Source: Rhodocyclaceae bacterium
GTDB taxonomy: Bacteria; Pseudomonadota; Gammaproteobacteria; Burkholderiales; Rhodocyclaceae
NCBI GenBank assembly: GCA_008080565.1
Contig: VIKE01000059.1
Span: forward strand, 1-33,965
Reading direction: 5' to 3'
Length of the DNA: 33,965 nucleotides
How positions within the stretch are numbered: position 1 is the stretch's first letter; each line of letters starts with the position of its first letter. A model generated the notes under the pieces. It had not been told where the DNA came from, searched no databases, and saw nothing but the letters and a program-made list of their open reading frames with translations. Of the stretch, positions 6,805-15,167 are shown piece after piece. The position numbers and the translations under genes are program-made.

Positions 6805-7017
6805 ATGCCGAACATTCGTGTCAAGGAAAATGAGCCGTTCGAAGTTGCTATCCGCCGCTTCAAGCGCACGGTCGAAAAGACTGGTTTGCTGACCGAGCTG
6901 CGTGCCCGTGAGTTTTACGAAAAGCCCACCGCCGAACGCAAGCGTAAGGCCGCCGCTGCTGTCAAACGCCAGCACAAGCGCCTCCGTAGCCTGACCCTGC
7001 CGCCGAAACTTTTCTAA
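6805..7017 (+). CDS. rpsU: 30S ribosomal protein S21
   Basis: This 70-residue basic protein of the 30S platform assists mRNA base-pairing with 16S rRNA. The sequence [20 protein letters not shown], then [20 protein letters not shown], is the canonical S21 pattern, followed by the basic helix with [20 protein letters not shown]. The start at 6805 follows a GGAAGGGGGTG Shine-Dalgarno region; three upstream in-frame codons are not part of the family. It heads the rpsU-yqeY-dnaG-rpoD cluster, and a terminator-like hairpin directly after it would lower expression of the downstream genes relative to S21. Confidence 0.97.
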   Translation: MPNIRVKENEPFEVAIRRFKRTVEKTGLLTELRAREFYEKPTAERKRKAAAAVKRQHKRLRSLTLPPKLF

Positions 7018-7040
7018 TCAGAAAAATATCGCAGCACGAA

Positions 7041-7077
7041 AGAGCCGCCCGCCCAACAGCTGGCGGCTCTTTGCTTT
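7041..7077 (+). terminator. Terminator or attenuator between rpsU and yqeY
   Basis: A perfect 9-bp stem, AGAGCCGCC (7041-7049) with GGCGGCTCT (7062-7070), has a 12-base loop and the tail TTGCTTT. The location matches the known partial terminator after rpsU in this operon in other proteobacteria. Confidence 0.75.
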
Positions 7078-7090
7078 AAGAAAGCCGAAA

Positions 7091-7537
7091 ATGAGTTTGA
7101 AAGCCCGCATCACCGAAGACATGAAGTCGGCCATGAAGGCCAAGGAAACGGCCAAGCTGAGCGCGATTCGTCTGCTGCTCGCCGCCCTCAAGCAAAAGGA
7201 AGTCGACGAACGTGTCGAACTTGATGACGCAGCGGTCGTCGCCATCATCGAAAAGCTGACCAAGCAGCGCAAGGACAGCGTCACCCAATACGAAGCCGCC
7301 GGCCGCCAGGAACTGGCCGACGCCGAAAAGTTTGAAATCGCCGTCCTCGCCGTCTACCTGCCGGAAAAAATGAGCACCGAGGAAACCGCCGCAGCGGTCG
7401 CCGCCGCCGTCGCCGAAACCGGCGCCAAAGGTCCGGCCGACATGGGCAAGCTGATGGCTGTGCTGAAACCGCAACTCGCCGGCAAGGCCGACATGGCCGA
7501 GGTATCGAAACTGGTCAAAGCGGCGCTGGCCGGTTAA
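7091..7537 (+). CDS. yqeY: GatB/YqeY domain protein
   Basis: This 148-residue helical protein is homologous to the C-terminal tRNA-binding tail of GatB, the amidotransferase subunit. Family marks are MSLKARITEDMKSAMKAKE, LSAIRLLLAALKQKEVDER, EKLTKQRKDSVTQYEAAGR with the conserved Arg-Lys-Ser run, AVYLPEKMS, and the C-terminal GKLMAVLKPQLAGKADMAE. It lies between rpsU and dnaG, its usual place in betaproteobacteria. Its exact role is not established in the family; a tRNA-linked function is presumed. The ATG has a weak RBS. Confidence 0.93.
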   Translation: MSLKARITEDMKSAMKAKETAKLSAIRLLLAALKQKEVDERVELDDAAVVAIIEKLTKQRKDSVTQYEAAGRQELADAEKFEIAVLAVYLPEKMSTEETAAAVAAAVAETGAKGPADMGKLMAVLKPQLAGKADMAEVSKLVKAALAG

Positions 7538-7552
7538 GCAGCAATACACGCC

Positions 7553-9289
7553 ATGATTCCGGATTCCTTTATCCAGGATCTGCTGGCCCGGGTCGACATC
7601 GTCGACCTGGTGGATAGCTACGTACCGCTCAAGAAAGCCGGCGCCAATTACGCCGCTTGCTGCCCCTTCCACAACGAAAAATCACCGTCCTTCACGGTCA
7701 GCCCGACCAAGCAGTTCTACCACTGCTTCGGCTGCGGCGCCCACGGCACGGCGATCAGCTTCGTCATGGAATATCAGGGGCTCGGCTTCGTCGATGCCGT
7801 CAAGGATCTCGCCACCCGCGCCGGCATGCAGGTGCCGGAAAGCGAAGGACGCAGCTTCAAGGACGAAAAGCCCGGCCAGACGCGCACGCTGATCGAGATC
7901 ATGGCGCGCGCCGCCCAGTATTACAAAGACCAGCTCAAGGCCTCGCCGCGCGCCATCGAATATTGCAAGAAACGCGGGTTGACCGGAGAAATCGCCGCCC
8001 GCTTCGGCATGGGCTACGCCCCGGACGGCTGGCAGAACTTGCAGGCAGTTTTCTCCGACTACAACGCCGACGAACTGAAAATAGCCGGACTGGTCATCGA
8101 AAACGAGTCCGGTCGTCGCTACGACCGCTTCCGCGACCGCCTGATGATTCCGATCATCAACCCGAAAGGCGAAATCATCGCCTTCGGTGGCCGGATCATC
8201 GACCAGGGCGAACCGAAATATCTCAACTCGCCGGAAACACCGCTGTTCGAGAAGGGCCGCGAACTGTTCGGCCTGCCGCAGGCCAGACAGGCACTACGCG
8301 AGACGGATACCGCCATCGTCACCGAAGGCTACATGGACGTCATCGCGCTGGCCCAGAACGGCGTCGGCAATGCCGTCGCCACGCTCGGCACGGCAACGAC
8401 CGCCACCCACGTCACCAAGCTGCTCCGTCAAGTCGACCGCATCGTCTTCTGCTTCGACGGCGACAATGCCGGCCGCAAGGCGGCGTGGCGCGCCTTGGAA
8501 AACTCGCTGGAAGCGCTGGCCGACAACAAGCGCCTAGCCTTCATCTTCCTGCCCCAGGAACATGACCCCGACAGCTACATCCGCGAATTCGGCAAGGAGC
8601 AGTTTGACCGCCAGGTCATCCAGGCTATGCCGCTCTCCGACTTCCTGCTGCGCGAGCTGGCCCAGCGCTGTGACCTGACCAGCTCGGAAGGCAAGGCGCA
8701 GCTCATCTATGAAGCCAAGCCGCTGCTCCTCAAGCTGCCGACTCCGCTGCTGCGATTGCAACTGGTCAAGCGCCTGGCCGAAGCCAGCGGCTTTGCCCAG
8801 GGCGAAGTCGAGCGCCTGTGCGAACTCAAATCCTACACGCCAGCCGCCCCACCCCGGGCCAAGCGTACCGCGCCGTCGCTGACCCGCAACCTCCTGCGCA
8901 TTGTGTTGCACAAGCCACAACTGGCCAGCCAGCTGCCAATAGATCTTCTGCCCGACACACCTGAGCGCGCTGCGCTGGTTCGCCTCCACGACTTGGTCAG
9001 CGCCAACGACGAAACCAGCAGCTATGCCGGGTTGCGTGAGCAACTGCGCGGCCAGCCCGAGGAAAGCATGATCGAAAACGCCGCATCGGAACTTCTCGGC
9101 CAGCCGTTTGACGAAGATGAAGCAGACGAAGAGTTTCGCGACACCCTCGATAAATTGCAGGAAGGCGGCCAGAAACGCGCCTTTGCCGAATTGCAGGCGA
9201 AAGCCCATCAATTTGGCGTGGCCGGACTCAGCGCTGCGGAAAAAATGGCTTACATACAACTGCTCAGCAAGCAAGCAAATCGCAGCTAA
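7553..9289 (+). CDS. dnaG: DNA primase
   Basis: This 578-residue primase makes RNA primers at the replication fork. The N-terminal zinc-binding domain carries the CHC2-type ligands in AACCPFHNEKSPSFTVSP and FYHCFGCGAHGTA. The RNA polymerase core has LMIPIINPKGEIIAFGGRI and PKYLNSPETPLFEKG. The Toprim domain carries VTEGYMDVIAL (catalytic Glu), ATLGTATTATH and the metal-binding VFCFDGDNAGRKAAW. The C-terminal DnaB-interacting part follows. The length is normal and no internal gap was noticed by comparison with the family, in contrast to rpoD downstream. It starts 15 bases after yqeY. Confidence 0.96.
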   Translation: MIPDSFIQDLLARVDIVDLVDSYVPLKKAGANYAACCPFHNEKSPSFTVSPTKQFYHCFGCGAHGTAISFVMEYQGLGFVDAVKDLATRAGMQVPESEGRSFKDEKPGQTRTLIEIMARAAQYYKDQLKASPRAIEYCKKRGLTGEIAARFGMGYAPDGWQNLQAVFSDYNADELKIAGLVIENESGRRYDRFRDRLMIPIINPKGEIIAFGGRIIDQGEPKYLNSPETPLFEKGRELFGLPQARQALRETDTAIVTEGYMDVIALAQNGVGNAVATLGTATTATHVTKLLRQVDRIVFCFDGDNAGRKAAWRALENSLEALADNKRLAFIFLPQEHDPDSYIREFGKEQFDRQVIQAMPLSDFLLRELAQRCDLTSSEGKAQLIYEAKPLLLKLPTPLLRLQLVKRLAEASGFAQGEVERLCELKSYTPAAPPRAKRTAPSLTRNLLRIVLHKPQLASQLPIDLLPDTPERAALVRLHDLVSANDETSSYAGLREQLRGQPEESMIENAASELLGQPFDEDEADEEFRDTLDKLQEGGQKRAFAELQAKAHQFGVAGLSAAEKMAYIQLLSKQANRS

Positions 9290-9335
9290 GTTGTGGTAAA
9301 ATTTATGGTTTTCTCGAATTCTATGGATCGTGTTC

Positions 9336-11249
9336 ATGGCTAAGGCAAAAGACCCCGTCAAGGAAGCCCCGAAGGCTCGCATCAGCAAGGCCAAGGAGAA
9401 GGCAGCCGAAAAGGCGCTGCTGCAAGGCCAGATGGCTGAAGTTCCCGAACCGCTCGACGCCGAAGCGCGCAAGACGCGCCTCAAGACGCTGATAAAGCTC
9501 GGCAAGGAACGCGGCTACCTGACCTACGCCGAGATCAACGACCACCTGCCGGACGATGTCGTCGACGCGGAAAGTATCGAAGCGATCATTTCGACCTTCA
9601 GCGAAATGAGCATCCAGGTTTTCGACGAAGCCCCGGCTGCAGAAGACCTGCTGATGTCCGACACAGCTGCCGTTGCTGCCGATGACGAAGAAGTCGAAGC
9701 GCAAGCCGAACAGGCACTGTCCACCGTCGACTCCGAATTTGGCCGTACCACCGACCCGGTCCGCATGTACATGCGCGAAATGGGCACGGTCGAACTCCTC
9801 ACCCGCGAAGGCGAAATCGAGATCGCCAAGCGCATCGAGGAAGGCCTGAAGCACATGATCCAGGCGATTTCCGCCTGCCCGACGACGATTACCGACATTC
9901 TCGACATGGCCGCCAAGGTCGAGAACGACGAGATGCGCATCGACGAACTGGTCGATGGCCTGATCGATCCGAACGCCACCGAAGAAGTCGCCGCAGCTCC
10001 CGAAATGCCGGAAGCCGATGAAGAGGAAGCGGACGACGAGGACGAGGACGGCGAAGGTGGTGCTGCCGGTGCCGCATCCGCCTCGCTGCTGCAACTCAAG
10101 ACCGATGCCCTGGAGCGTTTCAAGGCCATCAAGAGCGTGCACGCCAAGATGCAGAAGCTGCTGTCGAGCAAGGGCCCGCATGACAAGGCCTATCTCAAGC
10201 TGCAGCAGCAGATTTCCGATGAACTGCTCAACATCCGCTTCACGTCGCGCTCGATCGAACGCCTGTGCGACAGCGTGCGTGGCATGGTCGAACAGATTCG
10301 CGGCTCCGAGCGCAAGATTCAGCAAATCTGTGTCGACCGCGTCAAGATGCCCCGTCCGCATTTCATCCAGACCTTCCCGGGCAAGGAAACGACGCTCGAG
10401 TGGGTGGACGCCGAAATCGCCTCAGCCCCCAAGACTTACTTGGCGATCCTGACCCGCTGCGCACCGGATATCAAGGAAGAGCAAAAGAAGCTGATCGCGC
10501 TCCAGGAGCGCATCGGCATTCCGCTCAAGGACCTCAAGGACATCAACAAGCAGATGTCCACCGGTGAAGCCAAGGCGCGTCGCGCCAAGCGCGAAATGAC
10601 CGAGGCCAACCTGCGCCTGGTTATCTCGATTGCCAAGAAGTACACCAACCGCGGCCTGCAGTTCCTCGACCTCATCCAGGAAGGCAACATCGGCCTGATG
10701 AAGGCGGTGGACAAGTTCGAATACCGCCGCGGCTACAAGTTCTCGACCTACGCCCCGGTGCACATGATCGAAACGATCAACAAGATGAACCGGATCAGCC
10801 GCCAGATCCTGCAGGAAACGGGTGCCGAACCCGATCCGGCAACACTGGCCAAGAAGATGGACATGCCTGAAGACAAGATCCGCAAGATCATGAAGATTTC
10901 CAAGGAGCCGATCTCCATGGAAACCCCGATCGGCGACGACGACGACTCGCATCTCGGCGACTTCATCGAAGATCAACTGACGCTGGCGCCGGCCGATGCG
11001 GCGATGTACTCAAGCCTGCGCGGCGTTACCAAGGAAATCCTCGACACCCTGACGACGAGGGAAGCCAAGGTCCTGCGCATGCGCTTCGGCATCGAAATGA
11101 ACACCGACCATACGCTGGAAGAAGTCGGCAAACAGTTCGACGTCACCCGCGAGCGCATCCGTCAAATAGAAGCCAAGGCGCTGCGCAAGCTGCGTCACCC
11201 AACCCGCTCCGACAAGCTGCGCAGCTTCCTGGATCAAAACGGCAACTAA
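9336..11249 (+). CDS. rpoD: RNA polymerase sigma-70 (RpoD) lacking 21 conserved residues of regions 2.4-3.0
   Basis: This is the housekeeping sigma factor, 637 residues. Region 1.1 is near residues 45-100, followed by an acidic non-conserved insert. Region 2 shows [20 protein letters not shown] and [20 protein letters not shown], region 3 has [12 protein letters not shown], and region 4 has [19 protein letters not shown]. After GYKFSTYA (residue 473) the text goes straight to [10 protein letters not shown]. Every RpoD I know has 21 residues here, from TWWIRQ to RTIRI, which hold the -10 DNA-reading helix. The missing 63 nt keep the frame. Without them promoter recognition should fail, so this may be an assembly error. 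A preceding in-frame GTG exists, but the ATG at 9336 starts MAKAKD and is preferred. Confidence 0.95.
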   Translation: MAKAKDPVKEAPKARISKAKEKAAEKALLQGQMAEVPEPLDAEARKTRLKTLIKLGKERGYLTYAEINDHLPDDVVDAESIEAIISTFSEMSIQVFDEAPAAEDLLMSDTAAVAADDEEVEAQAEQALSTVDSEFGRTTDPVRMYMREMGTVELLTREGEIEIAKRIEEGLKHMIQAISACPTTITDILDMAAKVENDEMRIDELVDGLIDPNATEEVAAAPEMPEADEEEADDEDEDGEGGAAGAASASLLQLKTDALERFKAIKSVHAKMQKLLSSKGPHDKAYLKLQQQISDELLNIRFTSRSIERLCDSVRGMVEQIRGSERKIQQICVDRVKMPRPHFIQTFPGKETTLEWVDAEIASAPKTYLAILTRCAPDIKEEQKKLIALQERIGIPLKDLKDINKQMSTGEAKARRAKREMTEANLRLVISIAKKYTNRGLQFLDLIQEGNIGLMKAVDKFEYRRGYKFSTYAPVHMIETINKMNRISRQILQETGAEPDPATLAKKMDMPEDKIRKIMKISKEPISMETPIGDDDDSHLGDFIEDQLTLAPADAAMYSSLRGVTKEILDTLTTREAKVLRMRFGIEMNTDHTLEEVGKQFDVTRERIRQIEAKALRKLRHPTRSDKLRSFLDQNGN

Positions 11250-11256
11250 GCTTTCC

Positions 11257-11333
11257 GGGCCTGTAGCTCAGTTGGTTAGAGCAGAGGACTCATAATCCTT
11301 TGGTCCACGGTTCAAGTCCGTGCAGGCCCACCA
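11257..11333 (+). tRNA. tRNA with CAU anticodon, probably tRNA-Ile2 (lysidine-modified)
   Basis: A full 77-nt cloverleaf with encoded CCA. The acceptor GGGCCTG pairs with CAGGCCC, the D arm is GCTC/GAGC, the anticodon stem GAGGA/TCCTT has loop CTCATAA, and the T arm CACGG/CCGTG has loop TTCAAGT. The anticodon is CAU. Acceptor pairs C4-G69 and C5-G68 are the known TilS recognition pairs of tRNA-Ile(CAU), which favours Ile2 over elongator Met. It lies 7 bases after rpoD; E. coli also has ileX (CAU) near rpoD. It is not initiator, because the acceptor starts with a paired G1-C72. Confidence 0.9.
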
Positions 11334-11349
11334 ATTTGCAGTGCTGCGA

Positions 11350-11367
11350 CCAACCCTCCGGGGTTGG
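11350..11367 (+). terminator. Short hairpin after the tRNA
   Basis: CCAACCC and GGGGTTGG form a stem of 7-8 pairs with a TCC loop, 16 bases after the tRNA CCA. The T-rich tail is poor (CCGCATGTTT), so termination or tRNA 3' processing are both possible. Confidence 0.45.
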
Positions 11368-11394
11368 CCGCATGTTTCAGAAGTACCCGGTAGA

Positions 11395-11439
11395 CACTTC
11401 GACAAAAGCCATGTTGCTGACACGAAGTGGCAGGTTTTT
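11395..11439 (+). terminator. Possible second terminator before the small HTH-like gene
   Basis: CACTTCG (11395-11401) pairs with CGAAGTG (11423-11429) across a 21-base loop. GCAGG and a T6 run follow at 11434-11439. The large loop makes it weak; the region could alternatively act in the leader of the gene at 11467. Confidence 0.35.
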
Positions 11440-11466
11440 TAGGCATTTTTTGTAAAGGCATTCGAC

Positions 11467-11718
11467 ATGAATACAGAATCCATCCTCACGCACCTGAAAA
11501 AGCACGGCCAATTGCTTGATGCGGATATCGCCAAGGGCACGGGCATTGCGCTGTCGGATGTTCGTACATCGATCCTCGAACTGTCCGCTCAAAAAGCCAT
11601 TTCAGTGTGCAGCATGACCACCTTCAAGAATGGCACACCGACCGAAGGCATGTTCTGCCGCGTTTCCGGCTACATGCCGTCGGCTGCTCCTGGCCGCAAG
11701 CCGGGCGTCAAGACCTGA
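11467..11718 (+). CDS. Small winged-helix-like hypothetical protein
   Basis: This 83-residue protein begins MNTESILTHLKKHGQLLDAD. The layout LLDADIAKGTGIALSDVRTSILELSAQKAI looks like a small helix-turn-helix or winged-helix fold (helix, turn, recognition helix, then strands SVCSMTTFKNGTPTEGMFC). A basic Pro/Gly tail, PGRKPGVKT, ends it. The role is unknown; a DNA-binding regulator is an inference from secondary-structure pattern only. It sits alone between the tRNA and a convergent gene and ends before a hairpin on its own strand. The ATG has no strong RBS visible, though an AAAGG lies upstream. Confidence 0.65.
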   Translation: MNTESILTHLKKHGQLLDADIAKGTGIALSDVRTSILELSAQKAISVCSMTTFKNGTPTEGMFCRVSGYMPSAAPGRKPGVKT

Positions 11719-11754
11719 GAAAAGGGCCAGCCGAGCTGGCCTGGCAACTTCCTG

Positions 11755-12156
11755 TTATTCAACGACGCGGCCGCGCTGTAGTTTTACCTGGCCGCGTTTT
11801 ATTTTGCTCTCGAGGCGCTTGCGCTGGGAGTTCCGACTCGGCTTGGTCGGCCGCCGTACAGGCGGCACAAAGGCCGCCGAGGCGATCAGTTCGCGCAGGC
11901 GAACCAGCCCGTCTTCACGGTTGCGCTCAAGGCTGCGGAATTTTTGTGCCTTGATAACGACGACACCCTCGCTGCTGATCCGCTGATCGCGCATGGACCG
12001 CAGTTTTTCCTTGACCTCATCGGGCAAGCTTGACGCAGCGATATCGAAACGCAGATGGACGGCATTCGACACTTTGTTGACGTTCTGCCCGCCCGCCCCT
12101 TGCGCGCGGATGGCTGTGAATTCAACTTCGCTTTCGTTGAGGGTAAGGGCGTTCAT
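11755..12156 (-). CDS. arfB: Alternative ribosome-rescue factor ArfB (YaeJ-type peptidyl-tRNA hydrolase)
   Basis: This 133-residue protein frees ribosomes stalled at mRNA ends by hydrolysing peptidyl-tRNA. The catalytic loop RAQGAGGQNVNKVSNAVHLR holds the GGQ motif shared with release factors. The C-terminal basic tail that enters the empty mRNA channel is present: KPSRNSQRKRLESKIKRG then QVKLQRGRV. The length is usual (about 135-140). Its ATG overlaps the stop of the anti-sigma gene (ATGA), so it is translationally coupled to a stress-type sigma operon. This points to expression together with that operon, which is an inference. Confidence 0.94.
   Translation of the reverse strand: MNALTLNESEVEFTAIRAQGAGGQNVNKVSNAVHLRFDIAASSLPDEVKEKLRSMRDQRISSEGVVVIKAQKFRSLERNREDGLVRLRELIASAAFVPPVRRPTKPSRNSQRKRLESKIKRGQVKLQRGRVVE
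11765..11805 (+). terminator. Rightward terminator inside the 3' end of arfB
   Basis: ACGCGGCC (11765-11772) pairs with GGCCGCGT (11790-11797) across a 17-base loop. TTTATTTTG follows. The T tail is on the plus strand, so it would stop transcripts of the gene at 11467 while being coding sequence for the convergent arfB. Confidence 0.6.
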
Positions 12157-12962
12157 TTTTTTGCTTCGAGTTGGTCGTACACCGCCGTTGCCACTTTGGC
12201 CAATTCGCCCTTGGCGGTGCTCGCCGACAGGGCGTAGCCAAATTTACCATCAACCCAGTAGAACACATTGACCTCGCCTTCGCGGGCGAAGCGGTAGCCG
12301 GTTTCCGGCCGGGCAGCGTTTTCGGTCGTCACGTACAACGTCATGCGCTGGCCGGTGGCGTCCTGGTACATGAACTGGGCAACCGGACCGGCGTTGCCGG
12401 GGAGCAGACGACCGCCCACCAACTCGTAGCCAAGGGCACCGAGTTTGGGCGGGCTGACCGGCGAGCCCAGACGTTTGGACAGCCATTTGACCAGCGCCTC
12501 TTCCTGATCGGCCGTCACTTCGACGGGGCGCCTGGCGTCGGGGCTGTAAACCACGTGGGCGACGGCAGCCTGGCGAGGCAGCGGCACAACCTGGGCCATC
12601 CGCTCGACGCCTTGGTACTGGCCATGCCCCAGCCAGCCGGCGACGCCACCGAGCGTGGCAACCAGAACCCCGGCGGCTATCTGCTGCAGCGGCCAAGATT
12701 TCAAATTTAGCCTTTTTTTCCGGTTGACCGTGGAATTCATTGGTTGCACGGTCAGCGCCTGCAGGTGGTCGGGCAAAGGCTCGACCAGCACAGGATTGAA
12801 CAGCGCCTTGAGCGCCTCATTCTGGGCGCGATAGGCACGGACGCGCTCGGCATCCTCCGGATAGAGAACCAGATAAGCTTCGATCTCGGCCCGCCGCGCT
12901 GGCGTCAAGGCGCCGTCGACGTAGGCGTGCAGATCGTCTTCGGTAATATTGAGCGGGCTCAT
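12153..12962 (-). CDS. Membrane anti-sigma factor of an ECF sigma factor
   Basis: This 269-residue protein is presumed to hold the ECF sigma factor at the inner membrane. The N-terminal cytoplasmic domain (about residues 1-70, EDDLHAYVDGALTPARR) has the anti-sigma helical pattern but not a full HxxxCxxC zinc site. A single membrane span follows (about 92-110, IAAGVLVATLGGVAGWLG). The rest is a predicted periplasmic sensor domain ending in FGYALSASTAKGELAKVA. Residues 78-89 (TVNRKKRLNLKS), just before the membrane span, are encoded by copy 4 of the dispersed repeat. Start and stop overlap the neighbouring genes (ATGA on both sides). The signal sensed is unknown. Confidence 0.85.
   Translation of the reverse strand: MSPLNITEDDLHAYVDGALTPARRAEIEAYLVLYPEDAERVRAYRAQNEALKALFNPVLVEPLPDHLQALTVQPMNSTVNRKKRLNLKSWPLQQIAAGVLVATLGGVAGWLGHGQYQGVERMAQVVPLPRQAAVAHVVYSPDARRPVEVTADQEEALVKWLSKRLGSPVSPPKLGALGYELVGGRLLPGNAGPVAQFMYQDATGQRMTLYVTTENAARPETGYRFAREGEVNVFYWVDGKFGYALSASTAKGELAKVATAVYDQLEAKK
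12701..12733 (-). repeat. Dispersed TVNRK-type repeat, copy 4 (inside the anti-sigma gene)
   Basis: On the minus strand: CCACGGTCAACCGG, then A7, then GGCTAAATTTGA. It is translated as Thr-Val-Asn-Arg-Lys-Lys-Arg-Leu-Asn-Leu-Lys-Ser, in the cytoplasmic linker just before the membrane span. Confidence 0.8.
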
Positions 12963-13459
12963 CGCACAACCCTCAAATTGGCGCCGGCCTGCCGGCCTTC
13001 CATGATCTGGCGCAACCGTTCGCGTCCACGCGACAGACGGGACATCACGGTGCCGATCGGAATGCCCAGTGCAGCGGCGATTTCGGCGTAACTCATTTCT
13101 TCCAGCCCGACGAGCAACAGTACTTCACGCTGGTCGTCCGGCAATTGACGGAGGGCTGATTCGAGATCCATCACTTCCAGCCGGTCGCTTTGGGTAGCGC
13201 GCGTCGGCACCTCGCAGGCGCCATCGTCGAGCGCATAGGTCGGCAAACTGCCGCGCCGCAGTTGGTCGACGCGCAGGTTGTGCATGATGCCGAACAACCA
13301 AGCCCGCAAATCACTACCGGCCCGCCATTGAGCAAAACGGCTCCAGGCGCGTTCGAGGGTGTCCTGCACAAGATCGTCTGCTGCCGCGCGATCGCCCAGC
13401 ATCGCCCGCGCATAGCGGCGCAAGCGAGGCAATTCGGCGATGATCGCGCGGCTATCCAC
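12959..13459 (-). CDS. ECF-type RNA polymerase sigma factor
   Basis: This 166-residue group 4 sigma factor has only regions 2 and 4. Region 2 shows RRYARAMLGDRAAADDLVQD, then TLERAWSRFAQW and LRAWLFGIMHNLRVDQLRR. Region 4 shows ALRQLPDDQREVLLLVGLEE and the helix-turn-helix YAEIAAALGIPIGTVMSRLS. The start codon is GTG at 13459, nine bases after the stop of the COG4315 lipoprotein gene; the SD is weak, so coupling is possible. Its stop overlaps the anti-sigma start. Sigma plus lipoprotein with Yx(F/W/Y)xxD-type repeats plus anti-sigma is a recurring proteobacterial arrangement; the trigger is unknown. Confidence 0.93.
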   Translation of the reverse strand: MDSRAIIAELPRLRRYARAMLGDRAAADDLVQDTLERAWSRFAQWRAGSDLRAWLFGIMHNLRVDQLRRGSLPTYALDDGACEVPTRATQSDRLEVMDLESALRQLPDDQREVLLLVGLEEMSYAEIAAALGIPIGTVMSRLSRGRERLRQIMEGRQAGANLRVVR

Positions 13460-13468
13460 GTTGCTCGA

Positions 13469-13855
13469 TTAAGGCTTGGCGACGTGCCAGACGTTGTTGA
13501 AACCGTCACCGGTCTTGTCGCCAGCCTTCTGGTCCTTGATCCAGAAGTACAGCGGCTTGCCCCTGAAGGCCCACTGTTTCTTGCCATCGTCGCGCATCAC
13601 GATGCTGTAGTCACCGCTCGCCATGTCGCCATCCATGGCCATCAGCGGCGGCCAGTTGGTGGCACATGGGCCATTGCACATGCTCTTGCCGCTACCGGCT
13701 GCGTCCTTGTCGAAAACATAAAGCGTCATGCCATTGCTGCCGGTGAGCATGCCATCCGACACCATGGCCGGGGCAGCGGCGCGCGTCCCGTAACCGGAAC
13801 AGGCGGCCAGTATGGTTGAGGTGAGCAGCGAGAGAAGCAGGTTTTTCGTTTTCAT
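13469..13855 (-). CDS. COG4315-type secreted repeat lipoprotein
   Basis: This is a 128-residue predicted lipoprotein. The signal peptide MKTKNLLLSLLTSTILAAC ends in a lipobox with Cys19. The mature part carries the family repeats: GMTLYVFDKDAAGSGKSMC near residue 43, with NGPCATNWPPL, and a second repeat GKPLYFWIKDQKAGDKTGDG. The two YxF/WxxD repeats and CxxxC pair define this family of unknown function. It is the first gene of the leftward sigma-factor operon, with GGAG before its ATG. It may itself be the main target of the sigma factor, or part of its envelope sensing; both are guesses. Confidence 0.88.
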   Translation of the reverse strand: MKTKNLLLSLLTSTILAACSGYGTRAAAPAMVSDGMLTGSNGMTLYVFDKDAAGSGKSMCNGPCATNWPPLMAMDGDMASGDYSIVMRDDGKKQWAFRGKPLYFWIKDQKAGDKTGDGFNNVWHVAKP

Positions 13856-13907
13856 GATGATCTCCGTTGGTTTTGGGGGGCTACACCAACGTATACGGAA
13901 GACGCCT

Positions 13908-15001
13908 TCAGTTTATTCCATCGGCCCGGCCAAGCCGCCACAACGAAGTCACCTCAGCCGCCCGCGCCGCGTGCAGTGGGTCACTCGCATCCTGCGCCTT
14001 GGGATGTTTCGGCCGGATATCGAGACGCTCGATCACTTTCAGCCCTGCCATCTCAATCCACCCCAGCAGCTTCTGCCGTGAGCGCAATCCGAGATGTTCG
14101 GCAATGTCCGAAATGATCAGCCAGCCCTCGCCATCGGCCTCGAGGTGCGAGGCCAGCCGACCTGCGCCGGCAACCACGGCGGATTGCAGACAACCAGCTT
14201 GGCTCGTCCTTCCGGGAACAGATCGGTCTTGACGAGGCGGATTGCTGCGGTCAACCCCAATTTCTCGACATTTTCGGAGGCGCAAGCCAAGGCCCGTTCA
14301 TCCATGTCGGTCGCCACGATCTGCTTGACACCACGCCGGGCCAGAATCGCCGCGATGATGCCGGAGCCGGTCCCGATATCGAACGCCAGATCGCAATTGG
14401 CTGGCAACGGCGCCTTGGCAACCAGATCGACATACTCTCCTCGCACCGGCGAAAACACGCCGTAATGCGGATAAATGCGCCCCTCCACCGCCGGCACCGG
14501 CACGCCCTTCTTGCGCCACTCGTGGGCACTGACGACGGCCAACAGTTCACGCAACGACACCAGAGAATCCTCGCCGCTCGGCGGCCCGTAAGCCTCGATG
14601 CAAGCCTGCCGGACATCCTGTGCCCGGCGCAAGGGGATGCTGTAATCGCCACCAAGCGGGACCAGCAACAGACCGAGCGCCTGTGCCCGTCGCCCCTGAT
14701 TCTGCCGATGCTGCTCGAAAGCCTCGGCTGGCGTTGCCGGCTTTTTCTGGCTACCTGATCGCGGCTGACGGTCGGCACGCCGACTCAAGCCCTGCAACAG
14801 ATGCCGGGCATTCTGCCAGTCGCCCCGCCACAGCATGGCAGTACCCCCGCCGGCCAGTTTCCAGGCGGCATCGACACTCAGGCGATCATCGACCACAACG
14901 AGCTGTTCATAAGCCGGCAAGCCAGCCTCGGAGCGCCAGCGGGCGGACTTTGTCCCGCCCCCTTCGGTCCAGGCAATCACAGGAAATGGTGCGCGCGTCA
15001 T
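13908..15001 (-). pseudogene. Class I SAM methyltransferase, broken by an internal deletion and frameshift
   Basis: The first frame (15001 to stop at 14117) reads a long N-terminus, then the SAM site AFDIGTGSGIIAAILARRGV, ATDMDERALACASEN and the catalytic-type VVCNPPWLPA. Right after this the frame is lost. The rest of the family (LASHLEADGEGWLIISDIAE, HLGLRSR...) resumes in another minus frame to 13908. Family members have about 24 residues between NPPWLP and the LAxHL segment; here only about 8 bases remain, so some 60-odd bases seem gone near 14155-14166. The intact family resembles RsmC/COG2813-like methyltransferases. The start at 15001 is 6 bases after a TACAAT box, so the message may be leaderless. 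Confidence 0.7.
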
Positions 15002-15167
15002 GCCCCGCATTGTAGGGCAGAAGCCACCGCCCACTGCCTGCCACTTTGATGCAAAGAGCCTAATTGCTGAAATTGTGAATTATTCGATAGTCGACTGCAG
15101 CCTCGACGTTAACAATGTCAGCAATCACCCATTTGTTGCAGCAATCCAAACTTACAGGATCAACCCC

